Shown: in pieces, positions 44,318 through 53,415 of the stretch | Layout of the letters: every line of letters begins with the position of its first letter | How positions within the stretch are numbered: the first letter of the stretch is position 1 | Assembly: GCA_030526355.1 (NCBI GenBank) | Contig: JAUNDC010000003.1 | Location: forward strand, 1-64,000 | Reading direction: 5' to 3' | DNA: 64,000 nucleotides | Source of the DNA: Bacillota bacterium | GTDB taxonomy: Bacteria; Bacillota; Clostridia; Peptostreptococcales; Anaerovoracaceae | Position numbers and translations under genes: made by a program | The notes under the pieces: generated by a model | The model's input: the letters and a program-made list of their open reading frames with translations, nothing else | Databases searched by the model: none | What the model was told of the DNA's origin: nothing

Positions 44318-44335
44318 ATTATCAATTGTGATAAT
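44318..44335. promoter_or_regulatory. Palindromic operator candidate between the giant gene and gdhA
   Basis: ATTATCA-ATTG-TGATAAT is a perfect 7-4-7 inverted repeat in the divergent intergenic region, 14 bases upstream of the giant gene's -35 and about 70 bases upstream of the gdhA -35. The architecture suits a dimeric regulator; identity unknown. Confidence 0.5.
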
Positions 44336-44405
44336 ACTCCTCAACAGTTCATTTTTGAGACATTTGTCAGAAAATTACAACTTCCGATATCAAAGTTGAA
44401 ATCCA

Positions 44406-44434
44406 TTGACGTGAATTTAACAAAGTGATATATT
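44406..44434 (+). promoter_or_regulatory. Sigma-A promoter of gdhA
   Basis: TTGACG (44406-44411), 17-base spacer, TATATT (44429-44434). A leader of about 50 bases follows, with AAGAGGAG as ribosome binding site. Confidence 0.8.
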
Positions 44435-44491
44435 TAGATTAACAAGGCATTACCAAACTTTGCGAATTTTATAAAAAGAGGAGAAAAAAAA

Positions 44492-45862
44492 ATGTCAAAA
44501 GAATATGTTGAAAGAGTCATCAACTGGGTTAAAGAAAGAAATCCAGGCGAAGTTGAATTCCACCAGACTGTAGAAGAAGTACTTACTTCACTGGTTCCTG
44601 TTCTTGAACAGCATCCTGAATACGAAGAATGTGCTCTGCTGGAAAGACTGGTTGAACCTGAAAGAGGAGTTACTTTCAGAGTAGTATGGGTTGACGATGC
44701 TGGTAAAGTACAGGTTAACAAGGGCTACAGATATCAGTTCAACAGCGCAATCGGACCTTACAAAGGCGGTCTGAGATTCGCACCAAACGTATATCCTGGA
44801 ATCATCAAGTTCCTCGGATTCGAACAGATCTTCAAGAACAGCTTAACTGGTCTGCCTATCGGTGGTGGTAAAGGTGGTTCAGACTTCGATCCTAACGGAA
44901 AGAGCGATGCAGAAGTAATGAGATTCTGCCAGGCATTCATGACTGAACTCTACAGACACATTGGTCCTAACACTGACGTTCCTGCAGGTGACCTGGGCGT
45001 TGGCGGAAGAGAAATCGGATACCTCTTCGGACAGTACAAGAGAATCGTTGACAGATATGAAGGCGTTCTTACAGGTAAAGGCCTCTCATACGGCGGACTT
45101 CTCGGAAGAGCTGAAGCTACTGGATTCGGTATCGTATGGTATGCTGAAGAAATGCTGAAGGCTAACGGCGAAGACTTCAAGGATAAGGTTGTTGGTATCT
45201 CAGGATTCGGTAACGTAGCATGGGGTGCTGCTTGGAAGCTTAAAGATCTCGGAGCTAAGTGCGTTACTATTTCAGGTCCAGACGGATACATCTACGATCC
45301 AGATGGCGTAAACACTGATGAAAAGGTTGATTTCCTTCTCGAGCTGAGATCATCAGGCAAGAACATCTGCGCACCTTACGCTGAGAAGTTCCCTAACGCT
45401 AAGTTCTATGCAGGCAAGAAGCCTTGGGGCGTACAGCAGGACGAAGGCATCAAGGTTGACATGTTCATCCCTTGCGCTATGCAGAACGACGTTCACATGG
45501 AACACGCTAAGCAGATCGTAGAAGGCGGCTGCAAGTTCTACTGTGAAGGAGCTAACATGCCTACAACTAACGACGCTCTCAACTATCTCATCGAAAACAT
45601 GACAGCAGTTGGTTCAGCTAAGGCTGCTAACGCTGGTGGCGTAGCTTGCTCATGTATCGAAATGGGACAGAACGCTGGTCACACTGTATTCCAGCACCAG
45701 GCTGTATATGATCAGCTGCATGACATCATGAGAAACATCTACAAGAACAGTGCTAATGCTGCTGAAAAATACTTCGGCAACAAGAACCTTCTTGTACAGG
45801 GCGGAAACATCGCTGGTTTCGAAAAGGTTGCTGCTGCAATGATGGAACAGGGTTTAGTATAA
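44492..45862 (+). CDS. gdhA: Glutamate dehydrogenase (class I hexameric)
   Basis: Cytoplasmic enzyme interconverting glutamate and 2-oxoglutarate plus ammonia, 456 residues. The catalytic region GPYKGGLRFAPNVYPGIIKF at about 89-108 and GGGKGGSDFDPNGKSDAEV hold the substrate lysines; PAGDLGVGGREIG follows, and ISGFGNVAWGAAWKL is the Rossmann loop. Sequence type resembles the large bacterial and clostridial GDHs; NAD versus NADP use is not certain from sequence. Codon use differs visibly from neighbours, with many GGT, GCT, AAC and TTC codons, consistent with very high expression. Monocistronic with strong promoter and terminator. The nearby Rh-type channel could handle the ammonia, though it is distant. 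Confidence 0.97.
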   Translation: MSKEYVERVINWVKERNPGEVEFHQTVEEVLTSLVPVLEQHPEYEECALLERLVEPERGVTFRVVWVDDAGKVQVNKGYRYQFNSAIGPYKGGLRFAPNVYPGIIKFLGFEQIFKNSLTGLPIGGGKGGSDFDPNGKSDAEVMRFCQAFMTELYRHIGPNTDVPAGDLGVGGREIGYLFGQYKRIVDRYEGVLTGKGLSYGGLLGRAEATGFGIVWYAEEMLKANGEDFKDKVVGISGFGNVAWGAAWKLKDLGAKCVTISGPDGYIYDPDGVNTDEKVDFLLELRSSGKNICAPYAEKFPNAKFYAGKKPWGVQQDEGIKVDMFIPCAMQNDVHMEHAKQIVEGGCKFYCEGANMPTTNDALNYLIENMTAVGSAKAANAGGVACSCIEMGQNAGHTVFQHQAVYDQLHDIMRNIYKNSANAAEKYFGNKNLLVQGGNIAGFEKVAAAMMEQGLV

Positions 45863-45881
45863 TCTCGCAGAGTTTAAACTT

Positions 45882-45924
45882 ACATAATAAAAATAACGGT
45901 GTCGCATGACACCGTTGTTTTTAT
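45882..45924. terminator. Bidirectional terminator between gdhA and the thioesterase
   Basis: AACGGTGTC (45895-45903), loop GCAT, GACACCGTT (45908-45916), followed by GTTTTTATT on the plus strand and by ATTTTTATTATG on the minus strand. It serves both convergent genes. Confidence 0.9.
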
Positions 45925-45968
45925 TATTATAGACATATTTGTTATAAATTATTATTGTTAAAAGCAAA

Positions 45969-46670
45969 CTATACCCTTCTTGTTTCTGCCTGAAATACCA
46001 CAGTACCATCCCCAAGCTTTCCGACAACAATAAACCCTTCCGCAGTTTCTTCTTTATACAAGCTTATTACATCCCCCAGAAGCGCCTCCCTTGAGAAATT
46101 AATGGTAAATTCATCATATTCTCCGATATCAGTTACCTGCTCAACCATATCAGCATACCGGCAGTTATTAGTATGACGATTCTTATCTAGATCGCTCTCT
46201 ATTACCGTATGCTCACCGGCAGGAAGCAGCTCCCCTGCCCTTATTTTTCTGATACCATCCTCAAAAGGCACTCTGTCTGTATACTCGCCGTCAAAGTCAA
46301 TATCTGTTTTTTCGATTCTCCTGCTTTCAAAGTTGATTACACACCAGTGACTTATCCCAGCAGCCATCAATTTTTCATCTTTATCATACACATAATAATC
46401 TCTGAAAAATGTCACACCCTTCTTTCGTCTGGGATATGTCTCTATTCTGTATTCTTCTGAAGCAGCGAACCTTCGGTATACTCTGAATCGCAGCTTTGAC
46501 ATAACCCATATCCGGTTATCAGCGATAAGCTCATCAAAGCCTATCCCCAGAGCTTCTGCATGTGCAGCAGCAATTTCCTGAAACTGAAACATCAGGCTTC
46601 CTGCTTTAATGTTACCATTGCTGTGAAAATCTCCGTTTCCTGTTATAAAGCTGTCAGTGTATTTAAGCAT
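45969..46670 (-). CDS. Acyl-ACP thioesterase
   Basis: Double-hotdog acyl-acyl carrier protein thioesterase of 233 residues, releasing fatty acids from ACP in the cytoplasm. The first hotdog contains the helix FQEIAAAHAEALGIGFDEL and IWVMSKLRFRVYRRF; the second has HTNNCRYADMVEQ, in which the N-x-H-x-N-N type catalytic region is recognisable (DKNRHTNNCRY). Bacterial members of this plant-FatA/B-like family in anaerobes make free short or medium chain fatty acids; chain length is unknown. It is 16 bases below the TrkA/KtrA-like gene. Confidence 0.93.
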   Translation of the reverse strand: MLKYTDSFITGNGDFHSNGNIKAGSLMFQFQEIAAAHAEALGIGFDELIADNRIWVMSKLRFRVYRRFAASEEYRIETYPRRKKGVTFFRDYYVYDKDEKLMAAGISHWCVINFESRRIEKTDIDFDGEYTDRVPFEDGIRKIRAGELLPAGEHTVIESDLDKNRHTNNCRYADMVEQVTDIGEYDEFTINFSREALLGDVISLYKEETAEGFIVVGKLGDGTVVFQAETRRV

Positions 46671-46686
46671 TTATAAACTCCTTTTT

Positions 46687-47358
46687 TCAATATCTGAGCA
46701 TCATACGTTCAAACCTGTCTGCATCTGCAAACTTGCCAAGCACAACAATTGCATCGTCCGATTCAAGAATATAATCCTGTGTAAATTCGGTGATTGTCAA
46801 ATCCGATTCTCTTTCCAGAGCAATCAACTTCAGTCCATATTTTTCAACATGAAGCTCCTTCACAGTCCTGCCTGCAAAGCCGGACGAAATTTTTATTTCC
46901 GAAACCACATAATCATCATTTAATCTCATCATATCAATAGCTCTTGAGCCCAGCAGAATTGCTGCAAGTCTGGTTGCTGTGTCCATTTCAGGATGTATAA
47001 CCTCAGCTCCTATTTTTTCCAGAATAACCCCATGCTCTATGCTGTCAGCCTTTGCAATGACTCGAGGTACACCAAGACCTATCACATTCAAGGTTGTAAG
47101 CAGGTTGACATCCACCTTATCTCCTATACATACTATTACAGTTTCACATTCACCGACGCCGGCTTCCTCAATAGCTTCTTTTGTAAGCTTATCTATTAAA
47201 AAAGCATCCTGCACATAATTCCGTATTTTTTTCAGCTTATCCTCGTTATTATCTATAACCATAACATCTGCATCTGCATCTGCTAAGGTCCTCGCCAGCG
47301 CCATGCCGAATCTTCCCAGTCCTATGATGCAGAATCCGTTCTTGTTTTTCTTTGTCAT
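46687..47358 (-). CDS. Potassium uptake regulatory subunit (KtrA/TrkA, RCK domains)
   Basis: A 223-residue cytoplasmic gating subunit of a Trk/Ktr potassium channel. RCK_N (about 8-130) has the dinucleotide loop CIIGLGRFGMALARTLADADADVMVIDNNEDK split at its usual positions, and RCK_C (about 140-220) follows. ATG 47358 is chosen because AAGGAG stands six bases upstream; the longer reading would start with TTG. It lies a few bases after the membrane subunit gene, and together the two make the K+ transporter. Confidence 0.95.
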   Translation of the reverse strand: MTKKNKNGFCIIGLGRFGMALARTLADADADVMVIDNNEDKLKKIRNYVQDAFLIDKLTKEAIEEAGVGECETVIVCIGDKVDVNLLTTLNVIGLGVPRVIAKADSIEHGVILEKIGAEVIHPEMDTATRLAAILLGSRAIDMMRLNDDYVVSEIKISSGFAGRTVKELHVEKYGLKLIALERESDLTITEFTQDYILESDDAIVVLGKFADADRFERMMLRY

Positions 47359-47368
47359 ATCAATCTCC

Positions 47369-48664
47369 TTATCCAATCATAATATCCTCTTCTGAATAAT
47401 TCACAGCCGTCAGGTCTCTGTTCAGCCATATGGTAGCAATAGTGAGAGGTCCAAGTCTCCCGATAAACATGATAAAAACCAGCACTATCTTGCTGAGGCT
47501 GCACAGCTCTGCTGTTATTCCCATTGATAAACCTGTAGTGCTGAATGCGCTGATTACTTCAAACACTATCTGGTGCAACGAAAATTCAGGTTCAGCAGCC
47601 GCTAAAATAAATGTTCCTGTCATCACCACCAGCATCGCCATTAAACACACTGTGAAAGCTTTAACAATAGCACCATCGGGAATTTTTCTTTTAAATGCAG
47701 TACAATGCTTTGTAAATACAACGCTGACTAAATGCCTGAAAACAACAAAAGCTGTAACTGTCTTGATACCGCCTCCTGTAGATCCCGGCGATGCTCCTAT
47801 AAACATCAGAAGCATAAGAATGATTGAACCAGCTTTAGTAAAGCCGCCGATATCAACGCTAGCGAAGCCGGCTGTTCTTGATGAAACACTGTGGAAAAAC
47901 GCTTCAAGCAAAGAAATACCTTGTCCCTCTGTTAATTTGATAAGCACGGTTCCAATTACAATAAGGAACAAAGTAACTGAAACCACTATCTTTGTATGAA
48001 GCGACCACCTCCTGACAGATTTACCTGAGATCAGCTCTGAAAAAACAAAAAAGCCTATACCGCCTGCAACAATAAGAATGCTAGTAACTATACTAAGCCA
48101 TATATCATCATTATAATCAGTCAGACTCCTGAAGTTTCCCAACACATCAAAGCCTGCGTTGTTGAATGATGCTATGGAATGAAACACGCTTACTCCTATT
48201 GCATGTGACATCTCAAAATTACTGTTAAAGGAGAAAAAGCACATGACAGCACCTGCAACCTCGAAGGTTATCGTCATATATGCCACCCCTCGCATTATAT
48301 CCTTGAGACCTTTTCCTGAACTTAAATTAAGTGATTCCTTTACAAGCCTCTGTTTTCCCATGCTTAGTCTGCCTCCGGCAGCAATAATGAGAATGACACC
48401 TATAACAGTAATTCCCAGCCCGCCTGTCTGAATAAGCACAGCCAGTACAACCTTTCCGAATAACGACAGACCAGTCCCAGGATCAACCGTTGCCAGACCT
48501 GTAACACACACCGCACTTGTAGACATAAAGAGACAGTCAACAGCAGCCAGACTATCACCTGAAGCTGAGGAAACAGGCAGCATCAGCAGCACAGTTCCTG
48601 CCAGTATAACAGTCATGAAACCACCTACTATTGTTCTCCTGGGAGTCAGCTTCTTTGACCTCAA
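47369..48664 (-). CDS. Potassium uptake membrane subunit (TrkH/KtrB family)
   Basis: A 431-residue channel-like K+ transporter with four M1-P-M2 repeats. Selectivity-filter segments are visible in the pore loops, e.g. TSAVCVTGLATVDPGTG, ASFNNAGFDVLGNF, SSRTAGFASVDIGG and SAFSTTGLSMGIT. The start appears to be TTG at 48664, since no ATG or GTG in frame lies earlier and the family needs the first transmembrane helix that begins at residue 11. It precedes the RCK subunit gene. Confidence 0.94.
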   Translation of the reverse strand: MRSKKLTPRRTIVGGFMTVILAGTVLLMLPVSSASGDSLAAVDCLFMSTSAVCVTGLATVDPGTGLSLFGKVVLAVLIQTGGLGITVIGVILIIAAGGRLSMGKQRLVKESLNLSSGKGLKDIMRGVAYMTITFEVAGAVMCFFSFNSNFEMSHAIGVSVFHSIASFNNAGFDVLGNFRSLTDYNDDIWLSIVTSILIVAGGIGFFVFSELISGKSVRRWSLHTKIVVSVTLFLIVIGTVLIKLTEGQGISLLEAFFHSVSSRTAGFASVDIGGFTKAGSIILMLLMFIGASPGSTGGGIKTVTAFVVFRHLVSVVFTKHCTAFKRKIPDGAIVKAFTVCLMAMLVVMTGTFILAAAEPEFSLHQIVFEVISAFSTTGLSMGITAELCSLSKIVLVFIMFIGRLGPLTIATIWLNRDLTAVNYSEEDIMIG

Positions 48665-48701
48665 CTTTATTTCACTTCCCTTCGTCGAATCACATCCAGC
48701 C

Positions 48702-51650
48702 CTACTCTACAGATTTCAGTGCCTCAGCCATATTAATACGTCTAAGCTTGCGCCGCATTATTATATCTACGATAAATGTAAAGCAAAGTACAGCAATTAC
48801 TGTATATCCATAGCTCTGCGGTTCTATTATCTCGTTGAATGAAACTGCATCCACAACAATTTTCGACATGATGAATTTATGGAGCAGATAACCTGCCGGA
48901 AGCCCAACTATTATTCCCAGAATTACCAGTATGAAATTCTCCCTGAAAACATATGCCCCCGTCTCAGAAGGATAAAATCCAAGCACCTCTATTGTTGCAA
49001 TCTCACGTTCTCTTTCCGTAAGATTAATATTGCTAAGATTAAACAGAACGATAAATGCTAGTGCGCCGGCACATGCTATTACTAGTATGATAATATAATT
49101 AAGACTTACCATCATGTCATCTACTCTGTCTCTAATGTCCTGATTCAGCGAGATTCCTATAATTCCATCATACTCATTCAGCTTCTCAGATACAACTCTG
49201 ACATCAAATTCTTCATTAACCGTAATGAACACCTCTGAAGGCTCATATTTCTTATTCATCATTGTTTCAAAAGTTTTATCGTTGATGTATACATAATTTG
49301 ACACGTAGTTTCTGTATACACCGCAGACCTTGAGCTCCACTGATTTCGTATCGTCATATTCAATCGTAATCATGTCACCAGCTTTAACTCCGGTAATATC
49401 AGCAAGCTTATTATTTATCAGCACTTCGCCTTCATCCGGATAATCAAGCTCAGCACCTGCAGTATCCGCGAAATTGACAGCATCTGTAATATTGGAATCA
49501 CTGCTTATCATCAGATTTGCAGATTTCGTTTTTCCCCCGCCCTTGACATTCACTGATGACTGCTGCAAAACTGCTATGCTTTCAATCTCATCGCTGAGTT
49601 TATTCTTGAATCTGTTTGTTTCTTTATCGTCAAGCTCATCCGAGAAGGCTGCAACAATATCGTATTTTTCGATTTCCGTATACTGATGATCTGCCAGACC
49701 TGCTACGGAATCATTGATACCGAACCCGGCCAGAACAAGAGCTGCACAGCCTCCTATACCAAGTATCATCATCACCATACGCTTTTTATACCTGAGTATA
49801 TTTCGTATCGTTACCTTATGAAGAAACTTCAGATGATTCCAGATAAATCCGACACGCTCCAGAAAAACTCTCTTTCCGGCTTTCGGCGCCTTAGGTCGCA
49901 AAATTTCTGCCGGTGTCTGTTTAAGCTGCCCTCTGCATGCGAAATATGTAGTCCCCATTGAACATATCATAGATACAACAAGTGAAGTCAGAGCCAGAGG
50001 TACATCAAAATAGTACTCAAGCGGTGCGAAGCCAAACATCATGCCATAAGCTGTCCATATTGCCAGAGGGAAATATCTTGATCCAAGCAGATAACCAATC
50101 ACGCACCCTATCAGAGCCGATGAACCTGAATATAACATATACTTCCACATTATTCTACCGGTTGTGAATCCCAGAGCACGGAATGCACCTAACTGAGTTC
50201 TTTCTTCTTCTATCATTCTTGACATGGTAGTTGAACATACCAGTGCTGCAATAAGGAAAAAGAACACCGGGAACACCTTTGCTATGCTGTTTACAATATC
50301 TGTGTTGCTGTCAAATGAGGAAAAGCCTATATTATCATATCTGGTCTGAACATAAAGCTCAGGCTCTTCAATATCCTTCAGCTCCTTTTCCGCATCATTC
50401 AGTTTTTTCTCCGCATCTGCAAGCTCTGCTTCCGCTTCTGCAAATCCAGCTTCAGCTTCAGCCTTTCCAGAATTATATTCTTTATAACCCTCCTGAAGCT
50501 GCTTTTCGCTTGCTCTAATTGTTTTTTCCTTTGACTTTACCTGCTGAAGTCCTGAATCTATCTGCCCTTTTGCAGTTTCAAGCTGCTGAAGCTGAGCATT
50601 TAAACCTTCCAGGGTCTCCGGTGGAGTCTCTGGATCGGCAGACAGAGCTGCAATAGCTGCCTCTATTTCATCAATTCCGCTTTGTGTCTGTTTTTTCTTG
50701 TCGGTCAGATCCGACTTTGTCTCTTCTAATTCATTTTTGCCATCTGACAGCTTCTTTTTATTCTTATCCAGAGTCTTTTTTGACTCTGACAGCGTGGCAA
50801 GAGCATCGGCTTTCTCGCTCTCGTATTGTGCCCTGCCGTCTTCAAGCTCTTTTCTTCCCTTCTCTATCTCGGCTTCAGCCTCGTCGATTATATCATCATA
50901 CCGTATCTGCCCTCGTTTTTCTGCCGCTGCTATTACCGTTTCTTCAGCCAGATCGATATTATCCTCGTATTCATCGCTGAAAATATATCCCTGTTTACTG
51001 CATACAACAAACATCTCAGTATAATATTCAGATGCAAATCCGTCCTCAGGCAGATAAATATATGCTGTTATGCTGCCATCTCCAAGCGAAGTGGTTCCAC
51101 GCTCTGTTTTGATAAGATAATACGGATTCTTAATTATTCCGGTTATCTTATACTCGGTGTATTCAAAGGCCTCCTTCGTATCGCTGTCGTTCTTGCTTTC
51201 CACGCGGATAACCTTGCCTATGTCCTCCTCAGTATAAAAGTGATCATCGGCAAGGCACTCATCTCCTGACTGTGGCATTCTGCCTGACACCAGATCAACC
51301 TTGTTGATATAATCCAACATTGAATGTGCCCGCAGTACTATTGAATTTCCTTTCCTGTCCTGAGAAAAGAAATCAACTGTATAGCTCCCCTCTGCATGGG
51401 AAACCCCCTTCACTCCATTCATGGCTTCCTCATCCTCATCATTAAAGCCATATGTGGAAATCAGCCTGAAATCATAAAGGGAATACTCATTGACATAATC
51501 ATTGCATGTTTCCATCATACATGCCTTGGTATTCTTGACCCCAGCAAAAAAGCCTACTCCCAGTGCTATGATAGCCATAATGGAAATATATCTTCCCAGA
51601 CTGCCGAATATTGTTCTTTTTATATTCTTATTGTATATCCTGTTCGACAT
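48702..51650 (-). CDS. ABC transporter permease, MacB/FtsX type with periplasmic-type coiled coil
   Basis: A large 982-residue permease. N-terminal TM helix (about 15-37), an extracytoplasmic domain, a long coiled coil at about 255-420 rich in E, K and Q, then an FtsX core (about 455-570: SRMIEEERTQLGAFRALGF) and a second extracellular domain and FtsX core (about 620-980: TEREREIATIEVLGF). This two-FtsX-domain layout is typical of Firmicutes mechanotransmission ABC systems exporting peptides or lipoproteins or acting in bacitracin-type resistance. Substrate unknown. The ATPase gene is 18 bases upstream. Confidence 0.92.
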   Translation of the reverse strand: MSNRIYNKNIKRTIFGSLGRYISIMAIIALGVGFFAGVKNTKACMMETCNDYVNEYSLYDFRLISTYGFNDEDEEAMNGVKGVSHAEGSYTVDFFSQDRKGNSIVLRAHSMLDYINKVDLVSGRMPQSGDECLADDHFYTEEDIGKVIRVESKNDSDTKEAFEYTEYKITGIIKNPYYLIKTERGTTSLGDGSITAYIYLPEDGFASEYYTEMFVVCSKQGYIFSDEYEDNIDLAEETVIAAAEKRGQIRYDDIIDEAEAEIEKGRKELEDGRAQYESEKADALATLSESKKTLDKNKKKLSDGKNELEETKSDLTDKKKQTQSGIDEIEAAIAALSADPETPPETLEGLNAQLQQLETAKGQIDSGLQQVKSKEKTIRASEKQLQEGYKEYNSGKAEAEAGFAEAEAELADAEKKLNDAEKELKDIEEPELYVQTRYDNIGFSSFDSNTDIVNSIAKVFPVFFFLIAALVCSTTMSRMIEEERTQLGAFRALGFTTGRIMWKYMLYSGSSALIGCVIGYLLGSRYFPLAIWTAYGMMFGFAPLEYYFDVPLALTSLVVSMICSMGTTYFACRGQLKQTPAEILRPKAPKAGKRVFLERVGFIWNHLKFLHKVTIRNILRYKKRMVMMILGIGGCAALVLAGFGINDSVAGLADHQYTEIEKYDIVAAFSDELDDKETNRFKNKLSDEIESIAVLQQSSVNVKGGGKTKSANLMISSDSNITDAVNFADTAGAELDYPDEGEVLINNKLADITGVKAGDMITIEYDDTKSVELKVCGVYRNYVSNYVYINDKTFETMMNKKYEPSEVFITVNEEFDVRVVSEKLNEYDGIIGISLNQDIRDRVDDMMVSLNYIIILVIACAGALAFIVLFNLSNINLTEREREIATIEVLGFYPSETGAYVFRENFILVILGIIVGLPAGYLLHKFIMSKIVVDAVSFNEIIEPQSYGYTVIAVLCFTFIVDIIMRRKLRRINMAEALKSVE

Positions 51651-51668
51651 CTTACCGTCCTTTTTCTG

Positions 51669-52370
51669 CTACCATTCGATTTCTTCTATAGGCACCGGTG
51701 ATTCATTGATATGTGTGGAATCCACTGTACCATTCTTGATTTTTACCACTCTGTCAGCCATGGCGGTAAGTGCTGAATTGTGTGTTATTATAACCACTGT
51801 CATCCCATTAAGTCTGCATGTATCCTGAAGAAGTTTGAGAATCGCCTTGCCGGTTTCATAGTCAAGGGCACCGGTAGGCTCATCGCACAGGAGAAGCTTC
51901 GGGTTCTTTGCCAGAGCTCTGGCTATGGCAACGCGCTGCTGCTCGCCTCCCGAAAGCTGAGCAGGAAAATTGTTCATTCTCTCGGCAAGTCCAACCATTT
52001 CTATTACCTGACGGCTGTCCAGCGGATTTCTGGAAAGCTGGGACGCTATCTCCACATTTTCAAGTGCAGTAAGATTCGGTATAAGATTATAAAACTGAAA
52101 AACAAAACCTATGTCAAGCCTTCTGTAGGTTGCCAGCTGCTTCTCTTTCAAAGAGGAAATATCTCTGCCTGCCAGGGTTACCCTTCCCTCTGTAAGCGAA
52201 TCCATTCCTCCGAGTATATTCAGAAGCGTAGTCTTACCTGCTCCTGACTGTCCCACGACAATGCATATTTCTCCCTGATTTATTTCAAAGCTTACATTAT
52301 GAAGCGCTTTTACTTCAACATCACCTGTTCTGTATACCTTGCTTACGTTTTCAAATGTTACAAACGACAT
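51669..52370 (-). CDS. ABC transporter ATP-binding protein (MacB/LolD type)
   Basis: A 233-residue ATPase with Walker [17 protein letters not shown]-loop in [18 protein letters not shown], signature [16 protein letters not shown] and Walker [16 protein letters not shown]. The family works with FtsX/MacB-fold permeases such as the one immediately downstream. A TATAAT (52437-52442 on the minus strand) is the only promoter-like element upstream; no good -35 was found. Confidence 0.95.
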   Translation of the reverse strand: MSFVTFENVSKVYRTGDVEVKALHNVSFEINQGEICIVVGQSGAGKTTLLNILGGMDSLTEGRVTLAGRDISSLKEKQLATYRRLDIGFVFQFYNLIPNLTALENVEIASQLSRNPLDSRQVIEMVGLAERMNNFPAQLSGGEQQRVAIARALAKNPKLLLCDEPTGALDYETGKAILKLLQDTCRLNGMTVVIITHNSALTAMADRVVKIKNGTVDSTHINESPVPIEEIEW

Positions 52371-52472
52371 ATTTCTTCAGTGTATCCTTTCAAAGAGTAT
52401 CAATTAATTTTACTATCTTTTTCATAGTTTATCCATATTATACCTGCATTTTTTGTTTTTTCTATGATGATA

Positions 52473-52501
52473 TTGTTGTTTTTTTACTATAGTGCTATAA
52501 T
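52473..52501 (+). promoter_or_regulatory. Extended -10 promoter of the crotonase gene
   Basis: TTGTTG (52473-52478), 17-base spacer, TATAAT (52496-52501) preceded by TGC. The leader to ATG 52569 is about 60 bases and ends in AAGGAAGGAA as ribosome binding site. Confidence 0.75.
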
Positions 52502-52568
52502 ATGACTTGTATCGTTTCGGCATCCCATGCGGGACCGCAGTGATAAAAAGAAAGGAAGGAAATCAGAA

Positions 52569-53345
52569 ATGTTTGAAACCATCAAATATGAAGTAAAAGA
52601 AGGTATTGCATATGTAACCATCAACAGACCTAAAGCAATGAATGCTCTCAATACAGAGGTTCTGGGCGAGCTTCACACTGCATTCGAACAGGTTGCTGCT
52701 GATGAAAATGTCAAGGTTGCAATCGTCACTGGCGAAGGCAAGGCTTTCGTAGCAGGTGCGGATATTGCTCAGATGAAGGATCTTGATGCAGTAGCAGGAA
52801 GAGCTATGATTGCCAAGGGTCACAGTGTAATGAATCTTATTGAAGCTATTGATAAACCGGTTATCGCTGCCATCAACGGATTTGCACTCGGCGGCGGCTG
52901 CGAGCTTGCTATGGCATGTGACATCAGAGTAGCATCAGAAAAAGCCAAATTTGGTCAGCCTGAAGTAAACCTCGGAATTATCCCCGGCTTTGGCGGAACT
53001 CAGAGACTTCCTAGACTTGTGGGGAAATCAATGGCAAAATACCTCATCATGACTGCTGAAATGATAGGCGCAGAAGAAGCCAAATCCATAGGACTCGTAG
53101 AAAAAGTCGTAGCTCCGGAAGATCTTATGGCTGAATGTGAGAAAATCGCAAAAACTATCATGTCAAAGGCACCTATCGCAATCTCTGTTGCCAAAACCGT
53201 TATCAACAATGGTTACAGTCTTGATATCAGAGCTGCTTCCGCTCTCGAGGTTGAAGGCTTTGTAGCACCTTTCGCTTCAGAAGACAAGATGGAAGGCATG
53301 ACAGCATTCCTCGAGAAAAGACCGGCAGAATTCAAGAATAAATAA
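52569..53345 (+). CDS. crt: Enoyl-CoA hydratase / crotonase
   Basis: Crotonase-fold enzyme of 258 residues hydrating short-chain enoyl-CoA (3-hydroxybutyryl-CoA dehydratase type). The oxyanion-hole segment AFVAGADIAQM at about 60-70, and the second signature GFALGGGCELAMACDIRVAS with the catalytic Glu (GCE), plus PEVNLGIIPGFGGTQRL, are intact. ATG 52569 is supported by GGAAGGAA; the longer reading from 52527 adds a basic non-homologous stretch. It stands alone: the usual partners hbd, bcd and etfAB are not in the window. Confidence 0.95.
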   Translation: MFETIKYEVKEGIAYVTINRPKAMNALNTEVLGELHTAFEQVAADENVKVAIVTGEGKAFVAGADIAQMKDLDAVAGRAMIAKGHSVMNLIEAIDKPVIAAINGFALGGGCELAMACDIRVASEKAKFGQPEVNLGIIPGFGGTQRLPRLVGKSMAKYLIMTAEMIGAEEAKSIGLVEKVVAPEDLMAECEKIAKTIMSKAPIAISVAKTVINNGYSLDIRAASALEVEGFVAPFASEDKMEGMTAFLEKRPAEFKNK

Positions 53346-53362
53346 TAACCGGATATGATTAT

Positions 53363-53415
53363 AAAACCCCGACCTCATTTGCGATAACCGCAATGTGAAA
53401 GCCGGGGTTTACTAT
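53363..53415. terminator. Bidirectional terminator between crotonase and DMT genes
   Basis: AAAACCCCG (from 53363) pairs with CGGGGTTT (53403-53410), with an inner TTGCG/CGCAA hairpin. The minus-strand run TTTTATAATC and plus-strand TACTATTATTTT both follow. Confidence 0.8.

Noticed and set aside
44434..44721. Minus-strand 95-residue ORF inside gdhA and similar long antisense ORFs
   Set aside because: Low-complexity Ser/Thr-rich shadows of the codon-biased gdhA and other genes; no ribosome binding site or family.
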